NCBI GenBank assembly: GCA_905233295.1
Contig: CAJODX010000051.1
Span: forward strand, 1 to 7,354
Source of the DNA: an uncultured Synergistales bacterium
GTDB lineage: Bacteria; Synergistota; Synergistia; Synergistales; Aminobacteriaceae
Length of the DNA: 7,354 nt
Direction: 5' to 3'
In this document: positions 1 to 6,717 of the stretch, in pieces
Position numbering within the stretch: position 1 is the first letter of the stretch
Layout of the letters: every line of letters begins with the position of its first letter
Position numbers and translations under genes: made by a program
The notes under the pieces: model-generated
The model's input: only the letters and a program-made list of their open reading frames with translations
What the model was told of the DNA's origin: nothing
Databases searched by the model: none

Positions 1-587
1 CGGTCTTTATACAAGAGCTGAGCTTGCTGAAGTAAATTCTCGTTTATCTTTTCATTTATAGTTATTTTCTCATCAATCGCAGACAGTACCCCAACTATCT
101 TCTGCTGGATATCAAGTGGCGGTAATGAAAGCGGTATATTTTCAATCACATTTCGTCTCGAAATATTAACCTGAACAGAACCACTCGACCTCGAAACGAT
201 TGCATTATATCCCTCCCACGAAGTAAAAAAATATTTCAAATACAAAGGTAATATGACTCTTTTGTTTACTCGTAGAAGTAATAAAGCTTGGCTGATAATA
301 CCCTTCGGATCAGTATTCTCTATAATAGACACTTTACCAACTGTACCTGAACAACTTATTATCAAATCGTCCTCTTCTACTTGGAAGCGTTTCATTTCTT
401 CAAATTTACTTTCATTGATAAAAAAACGAAAATCTCGACTATTATATATTGCATGCTGTTGTTCGTATACAGGAATGCCCTCCGCCAACAACTCTCCGCG
501 CTTCAATGCTGAGCCAAAAGGTCCTCTAATATATCCTTTTTCTTGTAGCACTTCAGAAAGAACCACTTTTTTCCAATCGCCCATCAT
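1..587 (-). CDS. hsdS: Type I restriction-modification specificity subunit HsdS, N-terminal part (runs off the window)
   Basis: This is the DNA-recognition subunit of a type I restriction-modification enzyme; with HsdM and HsdR it decides which sequence is methylated or cut. About 195 codons are visible and the 3' part lies beyond the left edge. The protein begins M-M-G-D-W-K-K and continues with YIRGPFGSALKRGE, VYEQQHAIY and DDLIISCSGTVGKV, the pattern of a target-recognition domain. IPLSLPPLDIQQKIVGVLSA then IDEKITINEKINENL follow, the conserved region and coiled-coil spacer that usually follow the first recognition domain. Two adjacent ATGs (587 and 584) are possible starts; an AGGACGG stretch just upstream suits either. 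The gene begins 13 bases after the stop of the recombinase remnant, so the two were probably co-transcribed. No hsdM or hsdR is visible. Family assignment is by motif recognition; the target sequence cannot be read from it. Confidence 0.9.
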   Translation of the reverse strand, partial: MMGDWKKVVLSEVLQEKGYIRGPFGSALKRGELLAEGIPVYEQQHAIYNSRDFRFFINESKFEEMKRFQVEEDDLIISCSGTVGKVSIIENTDPKGIISQALLLLRVNKRVILPLYLKYFFTSWEGYNAIVSRSSGSVQVNISRRNVIENIPLSLPPLDIQQKIVGVLSAIDEKITINEKINENLLQQAQLLYKD

Positions 588-600
588 GTCACCGTCCTAA

Positions 601-744
601 CTAACCTATATATTTCCTATGAGCCGTTTTCACGTTGCTCTGCTTGACCATTGCATACTGCAAGGTCGTATCTATTCTTTGATGCCCAAGAAGCCGTTGA
701 AGCTGCTCGATAGGCATTCCTTTATCAATTGCCGTTGTTGAGAG
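601..744 (-). pseudogene. C-terminal remnant of a tyrosine recombinase (HsdS-associated integrase type)
   Basis: About 47 codons remain in frame, reading LSTTAIDKGMPIEQLQ, RLLGHQRIDTTLQYAMV and KQSNVKTAHRKYIG before TAG at 601-603. LGHQRIDTTLQY is the classic end of the tyrosine recombinase catalytic domain: the LGH histidine and, in LQYA, the nucleophilic tyrosine. The rest of the catalytic set (first Arg, Lys, HxxR) should lie upstream but is gone: an in-frame TAA (745-747) precedes the fragment, and ten bases from its first codon the sequence is already the end of azlD. No start codon precedes the first motif, so it cannot be a working enzyme. Recombinases with this NVK.AH.KYIG ending are, from memory, often found beside hsdS genes whose recognition domains are shuffled by inversion. 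It marks the edge of the accessory segment. The identification is firm; the hsdS-shuffling role is inferred from context. Confidence 0.85.
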
Positions 745-754
745 TTAATCGCAC

Positions 755-1084
755 TTAAACAAAAATTTTTTGAACCAAAAACATATACAGCAACGTTCCA
801 GCCGTAATACTGAGCAACGTACTGCGCCGCCATATATGCAGAACAATCACGGCAAAAACTGAAATTATTTCGGGGATTCCATGAGAGCCGCTGAAAAAAT
901 TCACGTTCCTAAGACAGTAAACCGCAAGCATAGCCATTACAGCATAAGGCAGAACGCGTCCGAGATATAAAATAAATTCCGGCGTTTTTTTTCCGAATGC
1001 CATAAACGGCAGAAATCTTAAAATGCCGGTAACAGCTCCGGCAATTAAAACAATATAACCTGCGTGAAAATTAAAATCATTCAT
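755..1084 (-). CDS. azlD: AzlD family small subunit of branched-chain amino acid exporter
   Basis: This is the small membrane subunit (109 residues, usual for the family) that works with AzlC to export branched-chain amino acids; the Corynebacterium pair BrnFE is the well-known equivalent. The protein is almost entirely hydrophobic, with about four predicted membrane segments (roughly residues 8-28, 38-58, 71-85 and 88-106). Family features include ILRFLPF (21-27), YLGRVLPYAVMAML (40-53) and the tail AGTLLYMFLVQ (95-105). Its ATG overlaps the end of azlC by 8 bases, and an AGGAG lies 11 bases upstream inside azlC, so the two are translationally coupled. The reading frame looks complete at its 3' end, where accessory DNA begins at once. 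No terminator is visible after it. The substrate is inferred from the family. Confidence 0.9.
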   Translation of the reverse strand: MNDFNFHAGYIVLIAGAVTGILRFLPFMAFGKKTPEFILYLGRVLPYAVMAMLAVYCLRNVNFFSGSHGIPEIISVFAVIVLHIWRRSTLLSITAGTLLYMFLVQKIFV

Positions 1085-1736
1085 TTTCGATTTTTCTCCT
1101 TAACATAAAGAGCGCGAACGTTATTAAGAACATTGACGGGATTAAAAAATTTTCCGCGCCGAATATTAAAAGACACAGCACGCTGGCGCAAAATCCTGTC
1201 AGCGCGGAATAATGTTCCTCACGGCAAAGCCACTGCTCAACACAAATTGTTATGAAAAGCGCTGTTAAAGCAAAATCAATTCCCGTTGAGTCGAACGGCA
1301 TAACCTGTCCGAGCAATCCGCCGATTATGCCGCCAGCAACCCAATATGTATGATCTAAAATAGAAACCCAGAAACAATAATCTTCATCGTCAGATTCACA
1401 TACAAGCGAATATGTTTCATCAGTGAGAGCGAAAATCATATAAAATTTTTTCAGTCCGTGAATTTTTTTGTAACGGTTCACCATTGAAATCCCGTAAAAT
1501 AAATGCCGCGCACTGACCATTAACGATGTCATTGCCGCCGCGCCTAGTGAAGCTCCCGAAAATAAATCTACGGCAACAAACTGCATCGTTCCTGAATAAA
1601 TTATTAATCCCATTGCCAATGCCCACAATGCGTTATAGCCTTTTGCGTTTAACAAAATTCCGAAGCCGGTGCCCAACACAATATAACCTGTCATTACGGG
1701 AAAGGAATCTTTTAATGCACGTCTGAAATTTTTCAA
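1077..1736 (-). CDS. azlC: AzlC family large subunit of branched-chain amino acid exporter
   Basis: This is the large permease subunit (219 residues, within the family range) of the AzlCD/BrnFE exporter in the cytoplasmic membrane, which removes excess branched-chain amino acids or related compounds. Recognisable stretches are TGYIVLGTGFGILL (16-29), LIIYSGTMQFVAVDL (44-58), SARHLFYGISM (75-85), ALTDETYSL (103-111) and GIDFALTALFITICVEQW (152-169), spread over six or seven hydrophobic segments. The chosen start is TTG at 1736: it supplies the usual FRRALKDSFP family N-terminus, and an AGGGG nine bases upstream, in the last codons of clpC, can serve as ribosome binding site. The first ATG in frame is codon 15 and would cut into the first membrane segment. 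The gene starts three bases after the clpC stop, so it is very likely read from the ctsR-clpC transcript. Confidence 0.9.
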   Translation of the reverse strand: MKNFRRALKDSFPVMTGYIVLGTGFGILLNAKGYNALWALAMGLIIYSGTMQFVAVDLFSGASLGAAAMTSLMVSARHLFYGISMVNRYKKIHGLKKFYMIFALTDETYSLVCESDDEDYCFWVSILDHTYWVAGGIIGGLLGQVMPFDSTGIDFALTALFITICVEQWLCREEHYSALTGFCASVLCLLIFGAENFLIPSMFLITFALFMLRRKIENE

Positions 1737-1739
1737 ATT

Positions 1740-4229
1740 TTATGACCCCTGACTTACAGTCTCGAGATTGTTGAGATTAACTTCAAGTTCTTCGCCGTTA
1801 AGTCTGACATTGATTTTTGAATTTTCATCAGAAATTTTCTCCGTCAGCATAAAGTCCGCGAGTTTGTCTTCAAGCATTGACTGAATTGCGCGGCGCAGAG
1901 GTCTTGCTCCGTACTTGGGCTTGTAGCCTTTTTCAAGAATTTTTTCTTTTGCCTCCTGCGAAATGTCTATCGTTACACCTTTCATGTCAAGACGCGATGA
2001 AAGTTCTTCGAGCATTGTGTCAATGATCTTTAAAAGGCTTTCACGCGACAACGGTTTGAATACAGCCATCTCGTCAATTCTGTTCAAAAATTCCGGTCTG
2101 AAAGTTCTGTTGGCTTCCTCAAGAATAATTTTTTTCGTGCGTTCCCAGTCGCGTTGGGATTTGCTTTCATCACTCGTTCCGAAACCCAATGAATTTCCCT
2201 GCTGAGCCTCTTTCGCGCCGACATTGCTCGTCATTATTATCACGGTGTTTCGGAAATCGACTTTGCGTCCCTGTCCGTCCGTTAATTTGCCGTCATCTAA
2301 AACCTGCAGCAGAATGTTAAAAATTTCAGGGTGAGCCTTTTCAATTTCATCAAAAAGAATCACGCTATATGGTTTGCGTCTGACCTGTTCGGTTAATTTG
2401 CCGCCGTTCTCGTGTCCGACATAGCCGGGAGGCGCACCGACTAACTTTGAAACTTCGTGCCGTTCCATAAATTCGCTCATGTCGATTCGTATCATTGAGT
2501 CATCGCGTCCGAATAAAAATTTCGCAAGACATCTCGCAAGTTCCGTTTTTCCAACGCCGGTAGGTCCCATGAAAAGGAAACTCCCGATAGGTCTTCGGGG
2601 ATCTCTCAAGCCTGTTCTGGCACGTCTGACAGCACGCGATACAGAGCTTACGGCTTCGTCCTGACCTATTAAACGCCGCGAAATTTCTTCTTCCATTTTC
2701 AAAAGGCGCGTTGTTTCAGCTTCGGTCAGCTGCTTCACCGGTATTCCTGTCTGCTCAGCCACGACAGTTGCAATATCTTCGGCTGTTATTGTCGAACGTG
2801 TAACTTTGCGTTTCTGCTGCCAGCTTTTTATCTCGCTGTCGAGTTCATCTGAAATTTTTCTTTCATTGTCCCGGAGTTCAGTCGCGAGTTCGTACTGTTC
2901 GGCTAAGACTGCATCTTCTTTCTGTTTGCGAATATTTTCGAGATTATTTTTAATTTCGCTGATGTATTCCGGAAGTTCAAAAGTCAAAAGACGCGTTCTC
3001 GCTCCGGCTTCATCAATTAAATCAATGCCCTTGTCAGGCAAATATCTGTCCTGAATGTAACGCGAAGATAATTTTGCAGCTGCTTCAACGGCTTCCTCAG
3101 TGAAAATTACATTATGATGATTTTCATAACGGTCTTTCAAGCCTTTCAATATTAAAATCGCGTTGTCAATATCCGGCTCTTCAACCTGCACGGGCTGAAA
3201 TCTACGTTCCAGTGCCGCATCGCGTTCAATATATTTTCGATATTCGTCCTGAGTCGTTGCGCCGATAAGCTGAAAAACTCCGCGTGAAAGTTCCGGCTTC
3301 AAAATATTCGCCGCGTCCGTTGAACCTTCAGAGTTGCCCGCGCCGATTATAGTGTGGACTTCATCAACGAATAAAATTACATCACCCTGACTGTCTGTGA
3401 GTTCCTTCACGATTCTGCGCAGTCTTTCTTCAAATTCGCCGCGGTATTTTGTTCCGGCAACAAGAGTTCCCATATTCAGCTGGACGATTCTCTTATCTAT
3501 TAAAGGATCAGGGACAATGCCCGAAGCAATCTGACGCGCAAGACCTTCAACGACCGCGGTTTTTCCGACACCGGGATCGCCGATTAAAACGGGATTGCAT
3601 TTTGTTCTGCGGCAAAGAACCTGCATAACACGTTTGATTTCATTTTCACGTCCGATAACAGGGTCAAGCTCGCCGTTACGTGCGCGTTCAGTTAAATCTA
3701 TTCCAAGATGATCAAGAGTCGGAGTTTTTACTTTCGTTTTTTGTTTTGCTGAAGCGTCCTGAGCATTTGAAGCTATTTTGCGTCCGGTCTTTCCCGATAA
3801 AATTTCGTTAATCTGTTTTAAGACCGACATAGGCGTTACGCCCATTGATTTAAACTGCTGAACGACAAGCCCCGAATCGTCAGCTAAAATTCCCAGTAAA
3901 ATATGTTCAGTATCAACGTAATTTACGCCCATCTTTCTGGCTTCAGCCATAGCCAAGTCGAGAACACGGCGAAGTTTTGGACTCAACGGAAGGTCAACAG
4001 GTTTTGAGATTATATCCTGAGAGCGTCCGATTAAATCTCTTATATGAGCCGCAAAATTTTCCGTATCGACTCCGAGTTCCGTAAGAGCCTGACACGCAAC
4101 TCCACCGCCTTCCTGCAAAACACCGAGCAACAGATGCTCAGGATTTACCATTGTATGTCCCATCTCCAAGGCTTCCTGATGAGCAAGCTGAATAACTCTT
4201 TTTCCTCTGTCTGTATAAAACTGCCACAT
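1740..4229 (-). CDS. clpC: ClpC, AAA+ unfoldase of the ClpCP protease
   Basis: This is the Hsp100 ATPase that unfolds proteins and feeds them to the ClpP peptidase in the cytoplasm. The 829-residue protein is full length. Residues 1-145 are the double Clp N-domain (EHLLLGVL at 31-38 and EHILLGIL at 108-115). AAA domain 1 has Walker A GDPGVGKT (217-224), Walker B ILFVDE (285-290) and pore loop KYRG (261-264). A middle domain at about 415-480 contains a UVR-like coiled segment (434-459). AAA domain 2 has Walker A GPTGVGKT (555-562), Walker B VILFDE (623-628), pore loop GYVG (602-605) and sensor-2 GARPLRR (774-780). LGF at 681-683 matches the ClpP-docking tripeptide; together with the short middle domain it argues for ClpC over the disaggregase ClpB. 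The ATG has GGGAG about 12 bases upstream. It follows ctsR by 37 bases with no intervening mcsA or mcsB. No residue essential for ATP hydrolysis is missing. Confidence 0.97.
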   Translation of the reverse strand: MWQFYTDRGKRVIQLAHQEALEMGHTMVNPEHLLLGVLQEGGGVACQALTELGVDTENFAAHIRDLIGRSQDIISKPVDLPLSPKLRRVLDLAMAEARKMGVNYVDTEHILLGILADDSGLVVQQFKSMGVTPMSVLKQINEILSGKTGRKIASNAQDASAKQKTKVKTPTLDHLGIDLTERARNGELDPVIGRENEIKRVMQVLCRRTKCNPVLIGDPGVGKTAVVEGLARQIASGIVPDPLIDKRIVQLNMGTLVAGTKYRGEFEERLRRIVKELTDSQGDVILFVDEVHTIIGAGNSEGSTDAANILKPELSRGVFQLIGATTQDEYRKYIERDAALERRFQPVQVEEPDIDNAILILKGLKDRYENHHNVIFTEEAVEAAAKLSSRYIQDRYLPDKGIDLIDEAGARTRLLTFELPEYISEIKNNLENIRKQKEDAVLAEQYELATELRDNERKISDELDSEIKSWQQKRKVTRSTITAEDIATVVAEQTGIPVKQLTEAETTRLLKMEEEISRRLIGQDEAVSSVSRAVRRARTGLRDPRRPIGSFLFMGPTGVGKTELARCLAKFLFGRDDSMIRIDMSEFMERHEVSKLVGAPPGYVGHENGGKLTEQVRRKPYSVILFDEIEKAHPEIFNILLQVLDDGKLTDGQGRKVDFRNTVIIMTSNVGAKEAQQGNSLGFGTSDESKSQRDWERTKKIILEEANRTFRPEFLNRIDEMAVFKPLSRESLLKIIDTMLEELSSRLDMKGVTIDISQEAKEKILEKGYKPKYGARPLRRAIQSMLEDKLADFMLTEKISDENSKINVRLNGEELEVNLNNLETVSQGS

Positions 4230-4266
4230 GAAATTTTTTTTCTCCCTGTAAAATTTTTTTTATTTT

Positions 4267-4758
4267 TTATTTGTCCTCAGGATTGATTAAGACATTCAAC
4301 ATTTTTTTCAAAAGAGCCGCAATATCTTCGTTGCTGGAAGAATATTGATTTTTCAACGCAATCTCGATTAACAGCCTTTCCCTGTCCGTTATAAAATCTC
4401 TTTCTCTTAAAAACTCAAGAAGTCTGCACGCGTTCCTGACAGAAATTTCATCGCCTACAATGTCGTTGATGTGTTCCTTTTTTTCTTCCGTGCCGTCAAA
4501 GCTTATCCGCAAAATTTTTATATAGCCGTATTCACCGCGCCGGCTTTCAATCAAATATCCGCGTTCGGGACTGAAACGGCTTCGGAGAACGTAATTAATC
4601 TGGCTGGGAACGCAACCGAACATTTCCGCGAGGTCTTTGCGGCGCAGACTTATAAAATTTTCTTCGTCATTTTCGTCTCTGTCATCAAAGAGTTCGAGAA
4701 TATATTTTTCGATTCCGCTCGATAAATTATTTTCATAATTTTGCAATTTTTTTTTCAA
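4267..4758 (-). CDS. ctsR: CtsR, heat-shock transcription repressor
   Basis: This is the dimeric repressor of class III heat-shock genes (clpC, clpP, clpE in Firmicutes), which binds direct-repeat operators. The winged helix-turn-helix lies at about residues 37-82: LRRKDLAEMFGCVPSQINYV is the strongly conserved helix pair, followed by RFSPERGYLIESRRG and the wing. The C-terminal region RNACRLLEFLRERDFITDRE (108-127) fits the CtsR dimerisation domain. In Bacillus the wing tip is RGGGG and acts as heat sensor; here the aligned residues read R74-G-E-Y-G, so three glycines in a row are absent. The start is uncertain: TTG at 4758 gives 163 residues, TTG at 4746 is also possible, and an ATG at 4768 is out of frame across a run of nine A. 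A fitting operator lies just upstream and clpC directly downstream. Identity is secure; mode of heat release is open. Confidence 0.95.
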   Translation of the reverse strand: MKKKLQNYENNLSSGIEKYILELFDDRDENDEENFISLRRKDLAEMFGCVPSQINYVLRSRFSPERGYLIESRRGEYGYIKILRISFDGTEEKKEHINDIVGDEISVRNACRLLEFLRERDFITDRERLLIEIALKNQYSSSNEDIAALLKKMLNVLINPEDK

Positions 4759-4788
4759 CTCTTTTCATGTAAAATTTTCTGAGACAGA

Positions 4789-4817
4789 ATTATATTTTAA
4801 AAGTCAAAATTAATCAA
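4789..4817 (-). promoter_or_regulatory. Probable sigma-A promoter of ctsR-clpC-azlC-azlD
   Basis: On the minus strand TTGATT (4817-4812) and TATAAT (4794-4789) are separated by 17 bases, a 4/6 and a 6/6 match to the sigma-70/A consensus. Transcription would start near 4782, leaving an untranslated leader of only about 14-36 bases depending on which ctsR start is used. It fills most of the 66-base gap between fliR and ctsR. No hairpin terminator separates fliR from this promoter, so some read-through from mrp-fliR is likely. Confidence 0.7.
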
Positions 4818-4818
4818 A
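4802..4818 (+). promoter_or_regulatory. Candidate CtsR operator (7-3-7 direct repeat)
   Basis: The plus strand reads AGTCAAA-ATT-AATCAAA. The known CtsR box is two heptads (A/G)GTCAAA separated by three bases, so the first heptad fits fully and the second has one mismatch (A for G at its second position). The site lies on the strand opposite to ctsR transcription and covers the -35 hexamer and part of the spacer of the ctsR promoter, where binding would block polymerase. Autoregulation by CtsR is usual in the family. The position, spacing and match make chance unlikely, although the local AT richness reduces the weight of the AAA parts. Confidence 0.7.
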
Positions 4819-4824
4819 AATTTT

Positions 4825-5619
4825 TTATGGCACAGGATTCCATAATCTCAAAACTCCTAAAGTAAATTCAATCCAATGTTCCATCTGTCCGCGCATGAAA
4901 TCCATAATCAAAGGCACTATCGCTGCCAAAACCATGAAGCCCAGCATGACTTTCACCGGCAGTCCGACAACAAAAATATTCATCTGAGGAACTGTTCGCG
5001 CTAAAAATCCAAGTCCGATGTCAGAAAGAACAAGTGCGCAGTAAAAAGGCACAACCATTCTTATGCCGAGAATAAAAATATTCTGCAGCCATGTTCCCAA
5101 AGATAAATCTCCGGCTGGTAATAATGAAATCTGTCCGGGCGGAACAAGTTTCAAAGTTTCAATCAACGCCTGCACCATCAATAAATGTCCGTTCCAGCGG
5201 AAATAAAACCACATCGCTATTAAAAAATGAAGCTGACCTATCAATGAAGATTCGCTCTGTGTCGTAGGATCCATTATCTGAGCCATCGAAAATCCTATCA
5301 TCGAGCCTGTCTGTTCGCCCGCAACCCTCAAAGCGAAAAACGGAAGAGAAGCTATGAAACCTAGCGCAATACCTATAAATAATTCCCTCAGGCATATCGC
5401 GGCAATAAAAATTATTTCGTCTAGATATATTAAAGGAATATCTTCGGGTTTTATTATTCCGACAGAACACACCGTCAGCATTACTGCAAAAATATATCGA
5501 AAGGGCGCAGGAGTTAATGTCGCTGTAAAAATAGGCGAGCTGAACATCAGCCCGACAAATCTTAAATGCAACAGCAGATACAGCATCACCAGCTGCGCCG
5601 GAAGTTCAAGACCTTTCAC
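4825..5619 (-). CDS. fliR: FliR, flagellar type III export gate protein
   Basis: This is an integral membrane component of the flagellar export gate, which in known systems assembles with FliP and FliQ (about 5:4:1) within the basal body. At 264 residues it has the usual length, with about six hydrophobic segments. Family landmarks are LRELFIGIALGF (77-88), AGEQTGSMIGFSMAQIMDP (100-118) and LARTVPQMNIFVVGLPVKV (206-224). The start is GTG at 5619, four bases after the stop of the Mrp gene; I see no ribosome binding site, so translation may depend on coupling. ATG codon 12 would be the next choice but shortens the conserved first segment. It is separated from the usual fliP-fliQ-flhB-flhA neighbours, at least within this window. 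FliR could be confused with the virulence homologue SctT, but the context gives no support for that. Confidence 0.93.
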   Translation of the reverse strand: MKGLELPAQLVMLYLLLHLRFVGLMFSSPIFTATLTPAPFRYIFAVMLTVCSVGIIKPEDIPLIYLDEIIFIAAICLRELFIGIALGFIASLPFFALRVAGEQTGSMIGFSMAQIMDPTTQSESSLIGQLHFLIAMWFYFRWNGHLLMVQALIETLKLVPPGQISLLPAGDLSLGTWLQNIFILGIRMVVPFYCALVLSDIGLGFLARTVPQMNIFVVGLPVKVMLGFMVLAAIVPLIMDFMRGQMEHWIEFTLGVLRLWNPVP

Positions 5620-5623
5620 AATT

Positions 5624-6442
5624 TTATTTTTTCGTTAAAGGTTCAATAATTTCTTCGAGATATTTTTCAGCCGCGAAATTTTCAATCTCACCGGCATCGC
5701 AGAATTTCGCAAGCTCAGGCATAACGGGAAGCTGTGAAACGGATTCTATTCCGTAAAAATCCGCGAGTTCTCTCAGATGGCTCTCACCGAAAATAAAATG
5801 TTTCGATTTGCATTCAGGACATTCAAAATAAGACATGTTTTCAACGAGTCCGAGTACGGGAATCTGCATAAGCTCTGCCATGCTTATAGCCTTGCTCACG
5901 ATCATGCTGACAAGATCCTGCGGAGTTGTTACGATTACGATTCCTTTCAACGGTAGCGACTGAAAGATCGTCAAAGGCACATCGCCCGTTCCGGGAGGCA
6001 TGTCTGTGAACATGAAATCGACATCACCCCAGTCAACTTCTTCGTAAAACTGTTTTACAACTCCTGCAAGGACAGGTCCGCGCCACACAACAGGCTCACC
6101 TTCATCTTGAAGACATAAATTCATTGAAATTATTTTCGTTCCGTTTTTGCTTTTTGCTGGCTGAATAAAATGACCGTCCGACAAAACCTGTTCGTGAAGT
6201 CCGAACATTTTCGGAATTGAAGGACCTGTTATATCTGCATCAAGGATAGCAGTTTTGAATCCTTTCTTATTTAATTCCGAGGCAAGTAATCCCGTAACGA
6301 GGGATTTTCCAACGCCTCCCTTGCCGCTGACGATGCCGATGACATTTTTAATGTTTCCGTTCATAAAAAATTTTTCTGGTTCTAAAGCTCTTTCACCGCA
6401 GTTTGAAGCGCAGTGTCCGCAATCGTGGTTGCAGTTTGCCAT
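5624..6442 (-). CDS. mrp: Mrp/NBP35 (ApbC) family P-loop ATPase, probable Fe-S carrier
   Basis: This cytosolic MinD-like ATPase belongs to the Mrp/ApbC/NBP35 group, whose members bind and transfer iron-sulphur clusters. The 272-residue protein starts with a cysteine-rich tail (C4, C8, C11, C15). The deviant Walker A SGKGGVGKS lies at 39-47, a switch region at ILDADITGPSIPKMFG (66-81) and FTDMPPGTGDVPLT (145-158), and the C-terminal CPEC motif (C208, C211) that holds the bridging cluster in characterised relatives. A GGAG nine bases before the ATG supports the start. It leads a two-gene unit with fliR; other MinD-type ATPases (FlhG/FleN) number flagella, but the CxxC and N-terminal cysteines place this one with Mrp. 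Which apoproteins it serves is unknown. Confidence 0.93.
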   Translation of the reverse strand: MANCNHDCGHCASNCGERALEPEKFFMNGNIKNVIGIVSGKGGVGKSLVTGLLASELNKKGFKTAILDADITGPSIPKMFGLHEQVLSDGHFIQPAKSKNGTKIISMNLCLQDEGEPVVWRGPVLAGVVKQFYEEVDWGDVDFMFTDMPPGTGDVPLTIFQSLPLKGIVIVTTPQDLVSMIVSKAISMAELMQIPVLGLVENMSYFECPECKSKHFIFGESHLRELADFYGIESVSQLPVMPELAKFCDAGEIENFAAEKYLEEIIEPLTKK

Positions 6443-6483
6443 TTGAATTTTCTCCGTTCTTTTTTTTGAAAAAAATTTTTCCT

Positions 6484-6511
6484 ATTATAGAACGTGAATT
6501 AAAAATGAAAA
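6484..6511 (-). promoter_or_regulatory. Probable promoter of mrp-fliR
   Basis: On the minus strand TTTTCA (6511-6506) and TATAAT (6489-6484) are spaced by 16 bases: a perfect -10 with a 4/6 -35. Start of transcription is expected near 6477, giving a leader of about 35 bases before the ATG at 6442 with its GGAG site. An imperfect inverted repeat, TGAC(6545-6548)-N12-GTCA(6561-6564) with AAAA/TTTT inside, lies about 35 bases upstream and might be a regulator site. Confidence 0.55.
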
Positions 6512-6717
6512 ACTGAATTTTGCATTTTGACATTTCAACAGCATTGACCGAAAAATTTTTGTCATAACCCTCAGGAAGACCTTCGTTTTTGAACGGAAAA
6601 TGAATTTCATTTCATGTATAATAACGCACAAGTAGAGAAAAATGACTGAAAAGGCATCGTCATATTTGAAGAATTTTTCGGGTAAAAACAGATTTTTTTG
6701 CACATCAACGAAAATGA

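Noticed and set aside
253..600. Plus-strand open frame of 115 codons
   Set aside because: It lies antisense to hsdS, whose minus-strand frame has clear family motifs; the plus product is Ser/Leu-rich with no motif.
1420..1626. Minus-strand 68-codon open frame inside azlC
   Set aside because: A frame shadow of azlC, with no motif of its own.
6527..6549. TTGACA and TTGACC 17 bases apart, considered as a CtsR box or plus-strand promoter
   Set aside because: The CtsR heptads must repeat every 10 bases, and no -10 element lies at the right distance downstream of either.
6617..6622. Plus-strand TATAAT considered as an upstream rRNA promoter
   Set aside because: The nearest -35-like TTGAAC is 22 bases away and there is no TGn extension.
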